64,000 bases of DNA from Anaerolineae bacterium (GCA_022843745.1 JALHNB010000023.1:52851-116850); one strand, 5' to 3'; shown: positions 8,601-18,158, counted from the stretch's first letter. Notes: generated by a model from the sequence alone, not told the origin. A program made the numbers and translations.

Positions 8601-10641
8601 ACGTTTGATTGTCTATTTCGTCAGCCTGATGCTCCTATCAATAGGGGTGTGGCAGGTCATTGCACAGGAAACTACCCAGGAGCCGCCATCCGAAGCAACG
8701 GCAGAACCGACGGATGAGCCGACACCTACCGTTATCAGCGTCACCAGCTCGGAGCCGAGGCGCGTCACACGTGGTCAGGAAATAATCCTGTCGATTTTCG
8801 GCGCGAATTTCACACCCAATACGACTGTTCGCTTAATCGGCTTTGGTTTGCTGGAAACAACTCTCGTCAACAGTGGTGCATTGACTGCCAAAGTGCCGGG
8901 TACGGTGACGACGAACGAATATCAGATTGAGGTCAGCGATCCGGCGAACGGCACGGTGAGATCGCCGGATACTTTAAGAGTCGTCGCGCCCGCCGCCACA
9001 CAACCACCTCAACCTACCGCCGCGCCGCCGCTAGACCCGCCAACGGCTATTCCCGGTGAGCCATCGCTGGTGGTGCGGAATTATTCGACAAATCCTTCCT
9101 CCGTTACGCCCGGTGGAGGCGTGACCCTGACCCTGGAAATCGTTAATCAGGGTAATCGAACTGCGCAGGGTGGATCGGTTGCGGTTGAGTCGGGCGGCAG
9201 CTTTGTACCCGCCAGCGGACAGGCACTGGCAACACTGCCGGATATTGGCCCCGGCGCCAGCACGACAGTTACACTGGCGGCTGTTGCGGCATTGAGCGCC
9301 GCTGAAGGCCCAAACAGCATTAGCGTCACAATGGCCTACCGCGATTTTGAAGGTCAAACTTATACCAGCACGGGTTCGCTCACCGTCAATGTGCAAAAAG
9401 TTGACGAAGCATCGCAGGTGACGTTAGCACGTTATCTCGTCAACCCGAATCCGGCTTTGCCCGGTGAACCTGTAACCGTGACCGTTCTAGTCATCAATAG
9501 TGGTAATGAAACCGCATCGCAGGTGCTTTTACAGATGTCTGCTGGCGCTGATGGCATTTTGTTGGCCGGGCCGCAGGGCGATAGTTTCCCATTAGGCGAC
9601 ATCGCGCCTGGGGGAAGCGCTGGTTTTGATATGCCGTTGATCGTTGGCGCAGCGGCGAAAGCTGGCCCACAGCCGCAAGCCTTTACGCTGACCTACCTGC
9701 AAAATGGCGAGTCAAAACAGGTCACAGGCAGCATGACCATTGAAATCGCTAAAACGGAAATTCCAGCTCCGGTGCTTTTACTGGAATCCTATGATATTGG
9801 CGCGAATGTCTTGAAACCGGGCGACCAGTTCAAATTGACGATGAATTTGCAGAATGTTGGCACTGCGGATGCCACCGATTTATTAATCACATTTGGCACG
9901 GTGGAATCATCGGGCGGCGGTGATGATAACGACAATACCGATGATGGAAACCCTTCCACCACCAGCACCACACCCAGTACAACTTTTGCGCCATTGGGTG
10001 CTGGCGGCACGATTTACGTCGGCACGATTGCGGCGGATCGCGAAATTGTCACGCTGGAACAGGATTTTATTGTTAACGGCTCAGTCAGCAGCGGCATTTA
10101 TAGCCTGCCGATCACGCTGCGCTACAAAAAGCCGGATGGATCAGCCGGACAGGACAGCCTGCGTGCCAGTGTCGTTGTTCTTGCGCCACCACGCCTGCGC
10201 ATCGAACTGCAAAGCCCACTACCTGAAGAGGTGAATGTGGGCGAACCGCTGCCGATTGCGCTGGATATTATCAACGTTGGCAAAAAAGATGTTGATCTCA
10301 CATTTGCCAATTTTGAAGTCGAGAACGCTGAAATTCTGGACGGTGCGGAGACATTTTTAGGGACGCTGAAAACGACTGAAGATACGTCTGTGGCGGCGAC
10401 AATCATGCCCAATGATGAAGGGCCAGTGAAAGTCAGAGTCATTTTCAACTATCTGGACGAACTCAATCAGGAGCAGGTGATTACCGAGGACTACGAAATC
10501 CAGGCGTTGTTGCCCCCGCCACCGCCGGAAGAGGAATTCCCGCTGATCCCGGATATAAACGTACCGCCGCCGGAAGAAGAGCCGGATAACAGTGCTCTCC
10601 TGGGACGCTTGCTGCTCGGTTTGCTAGGCTTAGGAAGTTAG
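8590..10641 (+). CDS. Secreted CARDB/IPT-repeat protein linked to an ABC module
   Basis: 683 residues from the ATG at 8590, where a signal peptide begins (MSSKRLIVYFVSLMLLSIGV, cut near VIAQ). A Thr/Glu/Pro-rich stretch is followed by an IPT/TIG-like domain (about 40-115: SSEPRRVTRGQEIILSIFG), a proline-rich hinge, and at least three CARDB-like beta-sandwich repeats (about 140-260, 270-380, 385-520), each opening with a V.PG..VT.T..V.N.GN pattern, then a fourth less typical repeat (about 520-635). An Asp/Asn-rich insert sits in repeat 3. The end carries PPPPEEE and a hydrophobic LLGRLLLGLLGLG tail that may anchor it in the membrane. Between an ATPase and its permease it is a good candidate for an extracytoplasmic adaptor or scaffold, by analogy with MacA but unrelated in fold (inference). 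Confidence 0.75.
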   Translation: MSSKRLIVYFVSLMLLSIGVWQVIAQETTQEPPSEATAEPTDEPTPTVISVTSSEPRRVTRGQEIILSIFGANFTPNTTVRLIGFGLLETTLVNSGALTAKVPGTVTTNEYQIEVSDPANGTVRSPDTLRVVAPAATQPPQPTAAPPLDPPTAIPGEPSLVVRNYSTNPSSVTPGGGVTLTLEIVNQGNRTAQGGSVAVESGGSFVPASGQALATLPDIGPGASTTVTLAAVAALSAAEGPNSISVTMAYRDFEGQTYTSTGSLTVNVQKVDEASQVTLARYLVNPNPALPGEPVTVTVLVINSGNETASQVLLQMSAGADGILLAGPQGDSFPLGDIAPGGSAGFDMPLIVGAAAKAGPQPQAFTLTYLQNGESKQVTGSMTIEIAKTEIPAPVLLLESYDIGANVLKPGDQFKLTMNLQNVGTADATDLLITFGTVESSGGGDDNDNTDDGNPSTTSTTPSTTFAPLGAGGTIYVGTIAADREIVTLEQDFIVNGSVSSGIYSLPITLRYKKPDGSAGQDSLRASVVVLAPPRLRIELQSPLPEEVNVGEPLPIALDIINVGKKDVDLTFANFEVENAEILDGAETFLGTLKTTEDTSVAATIMPNDEGPVKVRVIFNYLDELNQEQVITEDYEIQALLPPPPPEEEFPLIPDINVPPPEEEPDNSALLGRLLLGLLGLGS

Positions 10642-10643
10642 CC

Positions 10644-11930
10644 ATGTTCTATGAATTATCGCGTTTGGCGGTTGGCAATCTGGCACGTGCCCGCGCTCGT
10701 CTGGTTATGACAGCGGGGGGGGTGCTGGTGGGAACGACAGCGGTGATTTTGTTGATCGCGCTGACGATTGGGTTGCAGCAGGCCGCTGAAGCAGGTATCG
10801 GTAACAACGCCTCGCTGACGGAAATTACCGTTTATCCATCGTGGTCAGCTGGCCCAACGGATGAAAATGTTCCTCAGTTGGATATTGCTGCGGTGCGGGC
10901 TTTCTGGCAGGTTCCGGGTGTGGCTGCGGTGATTCCGATGGTCTATTACCAGGGCGGCGGTGAACTGATCGCCGATGATTACCGCAACTATGCGCAGATT
11001 ATCGGCATTGATCCTTCGCTATTACCGTATCTGGGGGTTGGCGTTCAACAGGGTGAGCTACGATTAGGGCCAGGTGAGGTCATTTTCGGTGGTATGGTTG
11101 GCGATTATTTTTATGATCCTGAAGCTACCGAATGGCAGCCGATCAACGTCGATTTATACAACACCCCAATTGAACTGCGCACCTATTCGTATTCTGGCAC
11201 GGACGATATGACCAATGATCTCAATGTCAGCGGCGTGCTGAATGTTGGAACGAGCAATTATGACGGCGCGATGCTCATGCCGATTGAGGATGTGATTGCG
11301 CTGAACGAATGGAGTTCCGGCCAGGAATTTGACCTGGAGACGTTTAAATTCGATCAGATTGTCGTTCGTGCCACCAGCCGCGAAACCACCAACGAAGTGT
11401 CGGAAGCCATTCGCGATATGGGTTATGGCACAGGCGGTATGGGTGATTTCCTCAATCAGTTGAACTCGTTTTTCGGGACGATGCGCCTGATGTTGGGCGG
11501 CGTTGGTGGGGTCGCGCTGCTGGTGGCGGCGTTTGGCGTTGCCAATACCATGACAATGGCGATCCTCGAACGCACGAAAGAAATTGGCCTGATGAAAGCG
11601 ATTGGCGCGACAGACCGCGATGTGCTGACGGTCTTTTTGATCGAGGCAGGTCTGGTCGGTTTGTGTGGTGGGCTGGCAGGGGTTGGCTTATCGCTGTTTC
11701 TGCAAAATGTGATTAATCAGGCGATACTAAATGCGCCAGCGGGTGGAGAAGGCGGCATCATGTTTTTGCCCTTTGATCCCGCGCAGATCGGCGGCAATCT
11801 GATTGTGATTCCGCCGGAATTGTCATTGTTTGCTCTGGCGCTGGCGACCTGTGTTGGCCTGGGTGCGGGGCTTTTCCCCTCGCTTCGTGCGGCGCGTCTG
11901 CCCCCGGTGATCGCACTTAAATCAGAATAA
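10644..11930 (+). CDS. MacB-type ABC transporter permease (MacB core plus FtsX domain)
   Basis: 428 residues. N-terminal helix (about 18-42), MacB-like periplasmic core (about 45-280), then the FtsX domain with three helices (about 287-310, 330-355, 392-412). The conserved FtsX segment NTMTMAILERTKEIGLMKAIGAT follows helix 2, and the protein ends SLRAARLPPVIALKSE, typical of these permeases. AGGAAG stands 6 nt before the ATG, and the gene starts 3 nt after the CARDB gene. It should form a dimeric complex with the ATPase encoded at 7857-8600. Substrate unknown; the family includes lipoprotein, peptide and macrolide exporters. Confidence 0.9.
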   Translation: MFYELSRLAVGNLARARARLVMTAGGVLVGTTAVILLIALTIGLQQAAEAGIGNNASLTEITVYPSWSAGPTDENVPQLDIAAVRAFWQVPGVAAVIPMVYYQGGGELIADDYRNYAQIIGIDPSLLPYLGVGVQQGELRLGPGEVIFGGMVGDYFYDPEATEWQPINVDLYNTPIELRTYSYSGTDDMTNDLNVSGVLNVGTSNYDGAMLMPIEDVIALNEWSSGQEFDLETFKFDQIVVRATSRETTNEVSEAIRDMGYGTGGMGDFLNQLNSFFGTMRLMLGGVGGVALLVAAFGVANTMTMAILERTKEIGLMKAIGATDRDVLTVFLIEAGLVGLCGGLAGVGLSLFLQNVINQAILNAPAGGEGGIMFLPFDPAQIGGNLIVIPPELSLFALALATCVGLGAGLFPSLRAARLPPVIALKSE

Positions 11931-11962
11931 TCTTCGGGCGCGATCCCTCTATTTGGATATAA

Positions 11963-12000
11963 AAATCGGCGACTTACTGTAGGTCGCCGATTTAATTTTT
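11963..12000. terminator. Bidirectional rho-independent terminator
   Basis: Perfect 11-bp stem AAATCGGCGAC / GTCGCCGATTT with a 9-nt loop. On the plus strand it is followed by AATTTTT, on the minus strand by a T-run (TTTTTATAT when arms are included). It lies between the convergent ABC permease gene and the subtilase gene and can serve both. Confidence 0.88.
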
Positions 12001-12015
12001 TGAAAACTGTACGAA

Positions 12016-13410
12016 TTAGTCTTCGGGCGAAGCGTCTACGCGACCCCAACCAAAGATGTCATCGCGGCCACTTGAGCCTTTATCGTCTGCGAGGTAGCGG
12101 AGTGCCTGTTCGAGTAACGCCGGAGGCATATTGCCACCATAAGCGCTGATATAGATGGCTGCCATACCTGCGACGTGCGGCGCTGCCATGCTCGTCCCGG
12201 CTGCCCAGCTATAGCCACCGGGGACATTGCTGATAACCATATCGAATACCCAGCAGGGGCGTGTGAGGCCGATTATGGTGCAGTTTTCGTTGCCGGGGTA
12301 ATCGAAGTTACCACCCGGCGCGGAGAAATCAATGCCCCAGCCAATATTCGTATACGATGTTGGAACATCCAGATCGGTGGTCGGATCTGTCACCCAGTTT
12401 AATGGGCCAAGAGCCGAGATTGAAAGAACACCTGGGGTATCGGAAGGAAGATGGACAAAGTATGGATTGGCTGAAAAGTCGAAACCATCATTCCCTGACG
12501 AAGCAATAACCGTTGCGCCTCGGCTGCGGGCATAATGAACAACGCGGGTATAGGCCAGCCCCAGCTTGATAATATCGCGAGACGTGTAGCAGGTTTCGGG
12601 GTCTTCCGGGTCGGAACAGCCGCCACGCAGATCCAGCGGGCCGCTCCCGAGGCTCATGTTAATCACATCCGCGCCAATGTCGGCGGCGTACTTAATGCCG
12701 GAAATAACCTGCTCGTCAGTGCCATAGCCTAAATCACGAGACAAAACCTGGACAGCCACGATTTCGGCTTCTGGCGCGACACCGATGATGCCAGTACCGT
12801 TGTCTGACGCTGCAACGATGCCCGCGACGTGTGTACCGTGATTGAAGTACAGGCCAGGGGGTGGATTCCAGTCTTCACCAGGGACAAACGATTTACTCAG
12901 GATTGGATTTACCCGGTCAACCAGATCGGGATGGTCGATGTCAACCCCTTCATCCAGGATGGCGACACGTACACCCGCGCCACGCCGTCCAGCTTCCCAG
13001 GATTCCGGCGCATTGACGGCATCAAGCCCCCACTGGATGTTGTAGAAAGGATCATCCTCGGTGGTGTTATTGGGAGGGTTGACGGCCTCAGACGATGATA
13101 ACATCTGGATACGTTCCGGTTCAATCAGGCGCATCTTGATGCTGCGTACCACGCCGTTCGCGCTGCGAATCTGTGACCCGAAGTTGGGATTGGCGCTGGT
13201 GACAAAAACAAGGCCAAGCCCAGACATCGACTTGTTGACCGTACCACCTGCGGAACGGATTTCGCGCAGAAGGGCGGCTGGAATCTGATTAGTCGTATTC
13301 GCGATAACGATAAACGTTTCGGCTTCAGTTTGCGCTGAGACGGCTGAGATCGACAGCCCCGCAGCAATGACAAACAAAAGCGCTACTAAAACAACACTGC
13401 GTTTTAACAT
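12016..13410 (-). CDS. Secreted subtilisin-like serine protease (family S8)
   Basis: 464 residues from the ATG at 13410, chosen over an upstream in-frame start (13506) because AAGGAG stands 7 nt before it and a signal peptide begins there (MLKRSVVLVALLFVIAAGLS, cut near VSAQ). A propeptide-like inhibitor segment covers about 27-110. The catalytic domain shows the full triad: D153 in VAILDEGVDIDHPD, H191 in HGTHVAGIVAA, S407 in GTSMAAPHVAG. An oxyanion-hole Asn is expected in ASSGND near 307. Four cysteines (about 265, 274, 377, 386) may form disulfides. There is no sorting or anchor domain, so it is probably secreted freely. It is monocistronic between terminators. It could feed the peptide transporters further along the window (inference). 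Confidence 0.93.
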   Translation of the reverse strand: MLKRSVVLVALLFVIAAGLSISAVSAQTEAETFIVIANTTNQIPAALLREIRSAGGTVNKSMSGLGLVFVTSANPNFGSQIRSANGVVRSIKMRLIEPERIQMLSSSEAVNPPNNTTEDDPFYNIQWGLDAVNAPESWEAGRRGAGVRVAILDEGVDIDHPDLVDRVNPILSKSFVPGEDWNPPPGLYFNHGTHVAGIVAASDNGTGIIGVAPEAEIVAVQVLSRDLGYGTDEQVISGIKYAADIGADVINMSLGSGPLDLRGGCSDPEDPETCYTSRDIIKLGLAYTRVVHYARSRGATVIASSGNDGFDFSANPYFVHLPSDTPGVLSISALGPLNWVTDPTTDLDVPTSYTNIGWGIDFSAPGGNFDYPGNENCTIIGLTRPCWVFDMVISNVPGGYSWAAGTSMAAPHVAGMAAIYISAYGGNMPPALLEQALRYLADDKGSSGRDDIFGWGRVDASPED

Positions 13411-13764
13411 GCTTCTACTCCTTATGTATGCTGTATGATTTGTTCCAGGCATACCCTCAATAAGCGCGGAACAAAGAAAATATAACTTGGGCAGAAGGTA
13501 TTTCAAGAAAAAAGGTAAAATTTAGTTTGAAAACCCTTACATTTGTGACCCAATTCTGAAAATTGTAAATGTAATACCTTGCATTCTCCTTGCAATACGC
13601 GCCGTAATTGAGTAATTTGAATAAAAAAGTAAATTTTTGATGCGAATTAACCGGCAATGATGAAAGGTTCAGGTTTTTTCCTAACAGGAAGGTTAAGAAA
13701 AAGTTAGAGAGGAAATGGATATTGCGAAGAGATTTCGTGTGGAATTCGTATGGAATACAGGCAT
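13411..13764. other. AT-rich intergenic region upstream of the protease
   Basis: About 350 bp, markedly AT-rich between 13480 and 13740. It must contain the protease promoter, but no unambiguous -35/-10 pair was picked. No gene-like reading frame is visible. Confidence 0.5.
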
Positions 13765-13798
13765 AAAAATAAGTGCCAGAATCCTGACACTTATTTTT
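13765..13798 (-). terminator. Rho-independent terminator of the xanthine dehydrogenase operon
   Basis: Perfect 11-bp outer stem AAAAATAAGTG / CACTTATTTTT with a further CAG/CTG pairing inside. On the minus strand the stem ends in a T-run continuing into TTTTTATG. It lies 21 nt beyond the stop of the fused dehydrogenase gene. Confidence 0.85.
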
Positions 13799-13818
13799 GT
13801 CATGCGAAGAAAGTATGC

Positions 13819-16635
13819 CTATTTCACGTCATGCCAGGCCGCGTAGACTTCGGTTTCGCCCTTGCGCATCGCCCGCAGCAGCGCGTCCTGATCGACGGGA
13901 ATATTAAACACCCGTACACCGACAGCGTTGTAGATCGCGTTTGCGATGGCGGGTGAGGTATTGATCGACGGAATTTCGCCGACACCTTTCGCGCCGTATG
14001 GCCCCTCCGATGAGCGATGCTCGACCAGATGGCTGATAATTTGCGGCGTATGTTTGATACTGGGCATTTTGTAGCGCGACAGCAGGGTTGACCAGGGTAC
14101 GCCGTTTTCGACAATGTAGCTTTCGGTCAGGCAGTTGCCCATCGCCATGATAATGCCGCCTTCAATCTGTCCCTGGAGCAGGAGAGGATTGATTGCACGA
14201 CCAATATCGGTTGCTGAGATGATTTTTTCGACACTGACCACACCTGTATTCAGATCAACGCTGCACAGCGCGGCTTGTGTTGCGTATGAAAATGCGAAGT
14301 GCATATCGCCGCCCGTGCCGAGTGGCTGCGTTTTCGGCCCCCAGTATTCGTGGAGGATGCGCGTCGAAATGCCCTGCTTTTTCGCCAGTTTAACGGCCTC
14401 GCCAAATGACATACTGCTGCCATTGGCGCGGACAAGCCCTTCTTCAAAACGCAGGCGGTCCGGCGGGTAATCAAACTCTTCTGATACGACGGTCTTGAGC
14501 GCGTCGCGTAGATTGGCGGCGGCAAGGCGCACAGCGTTGCCACTCATAAAAGTCTGGCGGCTGGCGGTTGTCGGGCCACCGTTGGGCGTGAGGTCGGTAT
14601 CGGAGAGCAGCACACGCACATGGTTATAAGGGAGTCCAAGTTCTTCAGCGGCGCACTGTGCCAGCACCGCGACCAAACCCTGACCCATATCGGCAGATGA
14701 CGAGCGCACTTCCACGCTGCCATCTTCAAAGGCTTCGACTTCAGCATCGGATTTATCCGGCGCGCCGCCACCCAAGCCCGTATTTTTGTAGGCGCAGGCG
14801 ATGCCCCAACCGTAAGCCATATCGCCTTCGCGCCATCCCCATTGGAAATGACCGTTCGCGCGCATGTCGGCATCGACTTTCTCAATCGTTTCGATCAGGC
14901 CGACGCTTTCGCGCAAAAGTTGGCCTGTGCCTGTGGTCACGCCGACTTTTTGCGCATTTTTCAGCCGGAACTCGACGGCATCCATGCCAATCGCTTCGGC
15001 GATCAAGTCCATATTTTGCTCGACGGCGAACGCGCTCTGGGTGACACCAAATCCCCGGAACGCGCCGGACGGTGGGTTATTGGTGTACATGGCGTAGCAG
15101 TCGATTTTTGCGTTGGGGACGTTGTATGGCCCGGTAGCGTGAGTGGTCGCGCGGGTCATCACTTTATCGCTCAGGCTGGCATACGCGCCGCCGTCACCGT
15201 AAAGTTCAGCCTCAACTGCCATGAGTGTGCCGTCATTTTTCGCGCCTGTTTTGATGCGGATGACTGTCGCGTGGCGCTTGGGATGAAACAACAGCGATTC
15301 CTGGCGCGTGTAGAGCATCTTGACGGGACGCTGCGTAACTTCCGCCAGCATCGAGACGTGAATCTGTCCCGCGATGTCCTCTTTGCCGCCAAAGCCGCCG
15401 CCGATGAGTGTCCCGCGCACACGCACGGCCTCATCCGGCAAATTCATCGCCCGTGCGATCTGGTTGCGATCCTGATAAGGAATCTGCGACCCTACATAGA
15501 TCGTCAATTTTTCATGTTCGGCATCATAGCCTGCCGGGATACCGATGGCACATTCCGGCTCAAGGAAGGCGTGTTCGGTGGTCGGTGTATGGTAGGTACG
15601 CTCGATAATCACATCCGATTCGGCGAACCCTTTTTCCATATCGCCGTGCCGCACTTTGATGTGCTTGAGCAGGTTGCCGCCTTCACGTCCCTCATGCAAA
15701 ACAGGCGCTTCCGGCGTTCGTGCGTATACCGGATCGGCGACGACTCCCAGCGGCTCATATTCGACCAGAATGAGCGCCAACGCTTTATCGGCTATCTCCT
15801 GCGTATCAGCAGCGATGATGGCGACGGCATCGCCCATGTAGCGCACTTTGTCACCACACAGCACCGGCCAGTCGAAATGGACGAGGCCATGCAGATTTTC
15901 GCCGGGAACATCGGCAGCAGTCAGAACGGCCTGTACGCCGGGGAACGCCTTCGCCGCGCTGGTGTCGATACTCAGAATACGCGCATGGGGATAGCGGGAA
16001 CGCAGAGTCCGCGCGAACAACATGCCGTCGAAAACATAATCGTCGGTATATTTGGCGCGTCCGGTCACGCGCTCGACAATATCCTGTACTTTTTCACTGT
16101 GACCGATAACGTTCATCGGCTCGTCAATCGGCGGATCGTTAACGGGCAGTGCGCCTTCGCCACGTATGACGCTGCCCGCCGATTTGATCGCGGCTATCAC
16201 ACTCGTATAACCTGTGCAGCGGCAGTAGGTGTCTTTGAGTGCGACTTTAATATCCTTGTCGTCGGGATTTGGATTTTCGTTGAGCAGGGCGGTGGCGGTC
16301 ATCATCAGGCCTGGGGTGCAGAAACCGCACTGCACTGCGCAGTGGTTGATGAATGCCTCCTGAACCGGATGCAGATGTTCGCCGCTTTCGTCCTGCGCCG
16401 CTAACCCTTCAATCGTGACGATGGTTTTGCCCTGAGCGCGGAAGGCCGGATAAATGCACGAATTGATGGGTGTGCCGTTGACGTGAACGGTGCAGATGCC
16501 ACATTCCGCCTCGTTGCAACCGATTTTTGTCCCAGTCAGGCCAAGATCGTAGCGCAGCACCTCAGCCAGCGTGCGTGATTGCGGCACATCGAGCGTATGG
16601 TGAACGCCATTTATGGTTAATCTGAGTTCGCTCAT
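13819..16635 (-). CDS. Xanthine dehydrogenase-family enzyme: fused [2Fe-2S] and molybdopterin subunits
   Basis: 938 residues from the ATG at 16635 (AAGGA 9 nt upstream; ATG at 16641 adds two residues but leaves only 3 nt). Numbered from the longer start, residues 1-160 are the iron-sulfur part: plant-type cluster cysteines C42, C47, C50, C62 and the second cluster C105, C108, C140, C142. From about 172 the molybdenum-cofactor part follows, with GGGFGGKED near 405-415 and the catalytic-glutamate segment KGVGEIPS near 885. In most bacteria these are separate proteins. Electrons would pass to the FAD subunit encoded upstream (17100-18020). The substrate may be a purine, given the divergent BMP-type importer, but aldehyde or CO-dehydrogenase-like substrates cannot be excluded from motifs alone. 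Confidence 0.9.
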   Translation of the reverse strand: MSELRLTINGVHHTLDVPQSRTLAEVLRYDLGLTGTKIGCNEAECGICTVHVNGTPINSCIYPAFRAQGKTIVTIEGLAAQDESGEHLHPVQEAFINHCAVQCGFCTPGLMMTATALLNENPNPDDKDIKVALKDTYCRCTGYTSVIAAIKSAGSVIRGEGALPVNDPPIDEPMNVIGHSEKVQDIVERVTGRAKYTDDYVFDGMLFARTLRSRYPHARILSIDTSAAKAFPGVQAVLTAADVPGENLHGLVHFDWPVLCGDKVRYMGDAVAIIAADTQEIADKALALILVEYEPLGVVADPVYARTPEAPVLHEGREGGNLLKHIKVRHGDMEKGFAESDVIIERTYHTPTTEHAFLEPECAIGIPAGYDAEHEKLTIYVGSQIPYQDRNQIARAMNLPDEAVRVRGTLIGGGFGGKEDIAGQIHVSMLAEVTQRPVKMLYTRQESLLFHPKRHATVIRIKTGAKNDGTLMAVEAELYGDGGAYASLSDKVMTRATTHATGPYNVPNAKIDCYAMYTNNPPSGAFRGFGVTQSAFAVEQNMDLIAEAIGMDAVEFRLKNAQKVGVTTGTGQLLRESVGLIETIEKVDADMRANGHFQWGWREGDMAYGWGIACAYKNTGLGGGAPDKSDAEVEAFEDGSVEVRSSSADMGQGLVAVLAQCAAEELGLPYNHVRVLLSDTDLTPNGGPTTASRQTFMSGNAVRLAAANLRDALKTVVSEEFDYPPDRLRFEEGLVRANGSSMSFGEAVKLAKKQGISTRILHEYWGPKTQPLGTGGDMHFAFSYATQAALCSVDLNTGVVSVEKIISATDIGRAINPLLLQGQIEGGIIMAMGNCLTESYIVENGVPWSTLLSRYKMPSIKHTPQIISHLVEHRSSEGPYGAKGVGEIPSINTSPAIANAIYNAVGVRVFNIPVDQDALLRAMRKGETEVYAAWHDVK

Positions 16636-16641
16636 GGTCAT

Positions 16642-17097
16642 CTATCCTTGTTTCTCGCCGAGCATGTCTTGTGCCATAGTTTTGTTAATGGGTAAATCTG
16701 GAGTTTGAAGAATCGTAGATTTTACTATATTCGTTTCGTATTTGTGAATTCGGTAGAGTCCCCAAATACCTATAATTAATAAACCGATTGTTAAGCCAAA
16801 ACTTATCAAGGCAAAAGTTTGAGCTAGGACAGGCAGACTGGCTTGGTAACGTTCAAAAGCGTTTTCTGAGTAAAAACCGCGATAATACTCTGGAAAAGGA
16901 TTTGTAAGATGCCAAAAGCCTAATGTCAAAAATAAGGAGAGAATACCCAAAATTAAGCTTACGTTGACTATAGTCTTGTGGTATTGGTGTCGGTAATTAT
17001 CCCACAGAAAAAATACTGAAAAAACACTTCCCCCAACTGCCAAGAAAATAAGCAATACAATATGGGTAAATAAGCTTTCCACTTCTGTAGGGTACAT
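16642..17097 (-). CDS. Small membrane protein of unknown function within the dehydrogenase operon
   Basis: 151 residues, not recognised. Three probable membrane helices: about 11-31, 45-63 and 92-115, with a conserved-looking YYRGFYSENAFERYQASLP loop between the second and third, and a charged C-terminal tail. It lies exactly between the FAD-subunit gene (3-nt gap) and the fused Fe-S/Mo subunit gene (6 nt before the preferred start), so it must be co-transcribed. Its DNA is clearly more AT-rich than both neighbours, which suggests late insertion into the operon. It might anchor the enzyme at the membrane or link it to an electron acceptor, but nothing in the sequence proves this. Confidence 0.75.
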   Translation of the reverse strand: MYPTEVESLFTHIVLLIFLAVGGSVFSVFFLWDNYRHQYHKTIVNVSLILGILSLFLTLGFWHLTNPFPEYYRGFYSENAFERYQASLPVLAQTFALISFGLTIGLLIIGIWGLYRIHKYETNIVKSTILQTPDLPINKTMAQDMLGEKQG

Positions 17098-17099
17098 CT

Positions 17100-18020
17100 T
17101 TATCCCATCCCCACGCCTTCTGCCTGTGCGACGCCTGTTTGCGCGCGTTTGACAGCCAGCGGAAGCGCCTGCCGGAGCAGCGTTTCGATCATGTGGTCGC
17201 GATATTCCGCCGTCGCGCGGTATTTGCTGGTGCGCGGATGCAGCGTTTCATGAGCGATTTTTACGGCTTTTTCCAGTGTATCATCATTTGCTGGTTGCCC
17301 GTACAGCGCGAGTTCGACTTCAGAGGCTCGTGCAGGCACAGACGCAATCGGCCCGATGCAGATGCGTGCGGCAGTGTAATTCTGCTTGCTCTCGTCCAGT
17401 TTGACCCATACCGCGCAGCCAAGTACAGGCAGGGCGACTCCCTGTGGACGCATGATGCGTTTGAAGGCTGTCGCTTCACCATCGCCGCACAGCTTGAATC
17501 GAAAAACAACGAGCAAATCCCGGCTCGAATCCAGCGCGGAGACTCCCGGCCCTTTGAATAACTGGACGAGTGGCAGCCACTCGCGCCGACCATCGCCCCA
17601 GGCAACTTCAGCCTCGGCATCGAGCGCGACCAGCGATGTCGTACCGTCGCCAGCGGGCAGGGCATGAGCGACGTTGCCCCCCAATGTACCGACGTTGCGC
17701 ACCTGCGGCCCACCGACCACGCCGCAGCTTTCCACGAGACAGGTTGCTTTGGACTCGATCAGCGCGGATTTGACGATATTAGTGTGCGTAACCGCGCCAC
17801 CGACGGTACACCAGCCGTTTTCTTCGGTCAGGCGTGTCATTTCAGGGATTGCCGTCACGTCGATCAGTGCGTCGAGCATCGGGCCTTCGTGATTAAATTG
17901 CAAATCAATGAGTAAGTCTGTGCCGCCCGCGATGATCCGCGAATTACCCGCGTAGGACGACAAATGTTGAATCGCTTCTTCGACTGAAGTTGGAGTGTGA
18001 TAGTCTTGCCAGAGCTGCAT
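17100..18020 (-). CDS. FAD-binding subunit of xanthine dehydrogenase-family enzyme
   Basis: 306 residues from the ATG at 18020; AGGAT stands just upstream and the family's usual N-terminus begins here (MQLWQDYHTPTSVEEAIQHL), so the longer frame to 18188 is rejected. The FAD/PCMH domain shows IIAGGTDLLIDL (about 29-40) and TLGGNVAHALPAGDGTTSLV (about 105-125), both typical of CoxM/XdhB proteins. The C-terminal CO-dehydrogenase flavoprotein domain covers about 175-285. It accepts electrons from the [2Fe-2S] clusters of the fused subunit and passes them to NAD+ or another acceptor. First gene of the minus-strand operon. Confidence 0.9.
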   Translation of the reverse strand: MQLWQDYHTPTSVEEAIQHLSSYAGNSRIIAGGTDLLIDLQFNHEGPMLDALIDVTAIPEMTRLTEENGWCTVGGAVTHTNIVKSALIESKATCLVESCGVVGGPQVRNVGTLGGNVAHALPAGDGTTSLVALDAEAEVAWGDGRREWLPLVQLFKGPGVSALDSSRDLLVVFRFKLCGDGEATAFKRIMRPQGVALPVLGCAVWVKLDESKQNYTAARICIGPIASVPARASEVELALYGQPANDDTLEKAVKIAHETLHPRTSKYRATAEYRDHMIETLLRQALPLAVKRAQTGVAQAEGVGMG

Positions 18021-18158
18021 CTTTATCCTGCCCAAACTAGCAGCACTTTTCGAGGGATTTTCGCGCGAGTGCATTGAATTCTGAAAATTCGTTTGCTCAG
18101 GCATGTCCCACGCCGGCGCATTTCTGCCACCGACTGCAAAACGAGGAATGTATTGGAT

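Noticed and set aside
14842..16404. Long plus-strand frame (520 codons) opposite the dehydrogenase gene
   Set aside because: It is antisense to intact Fe-S and molybdenum-cofactor motifs, has no ribosome site and reads as low-quality Arg/His/Cys-rich sequence; it is a codon-bias shadow.
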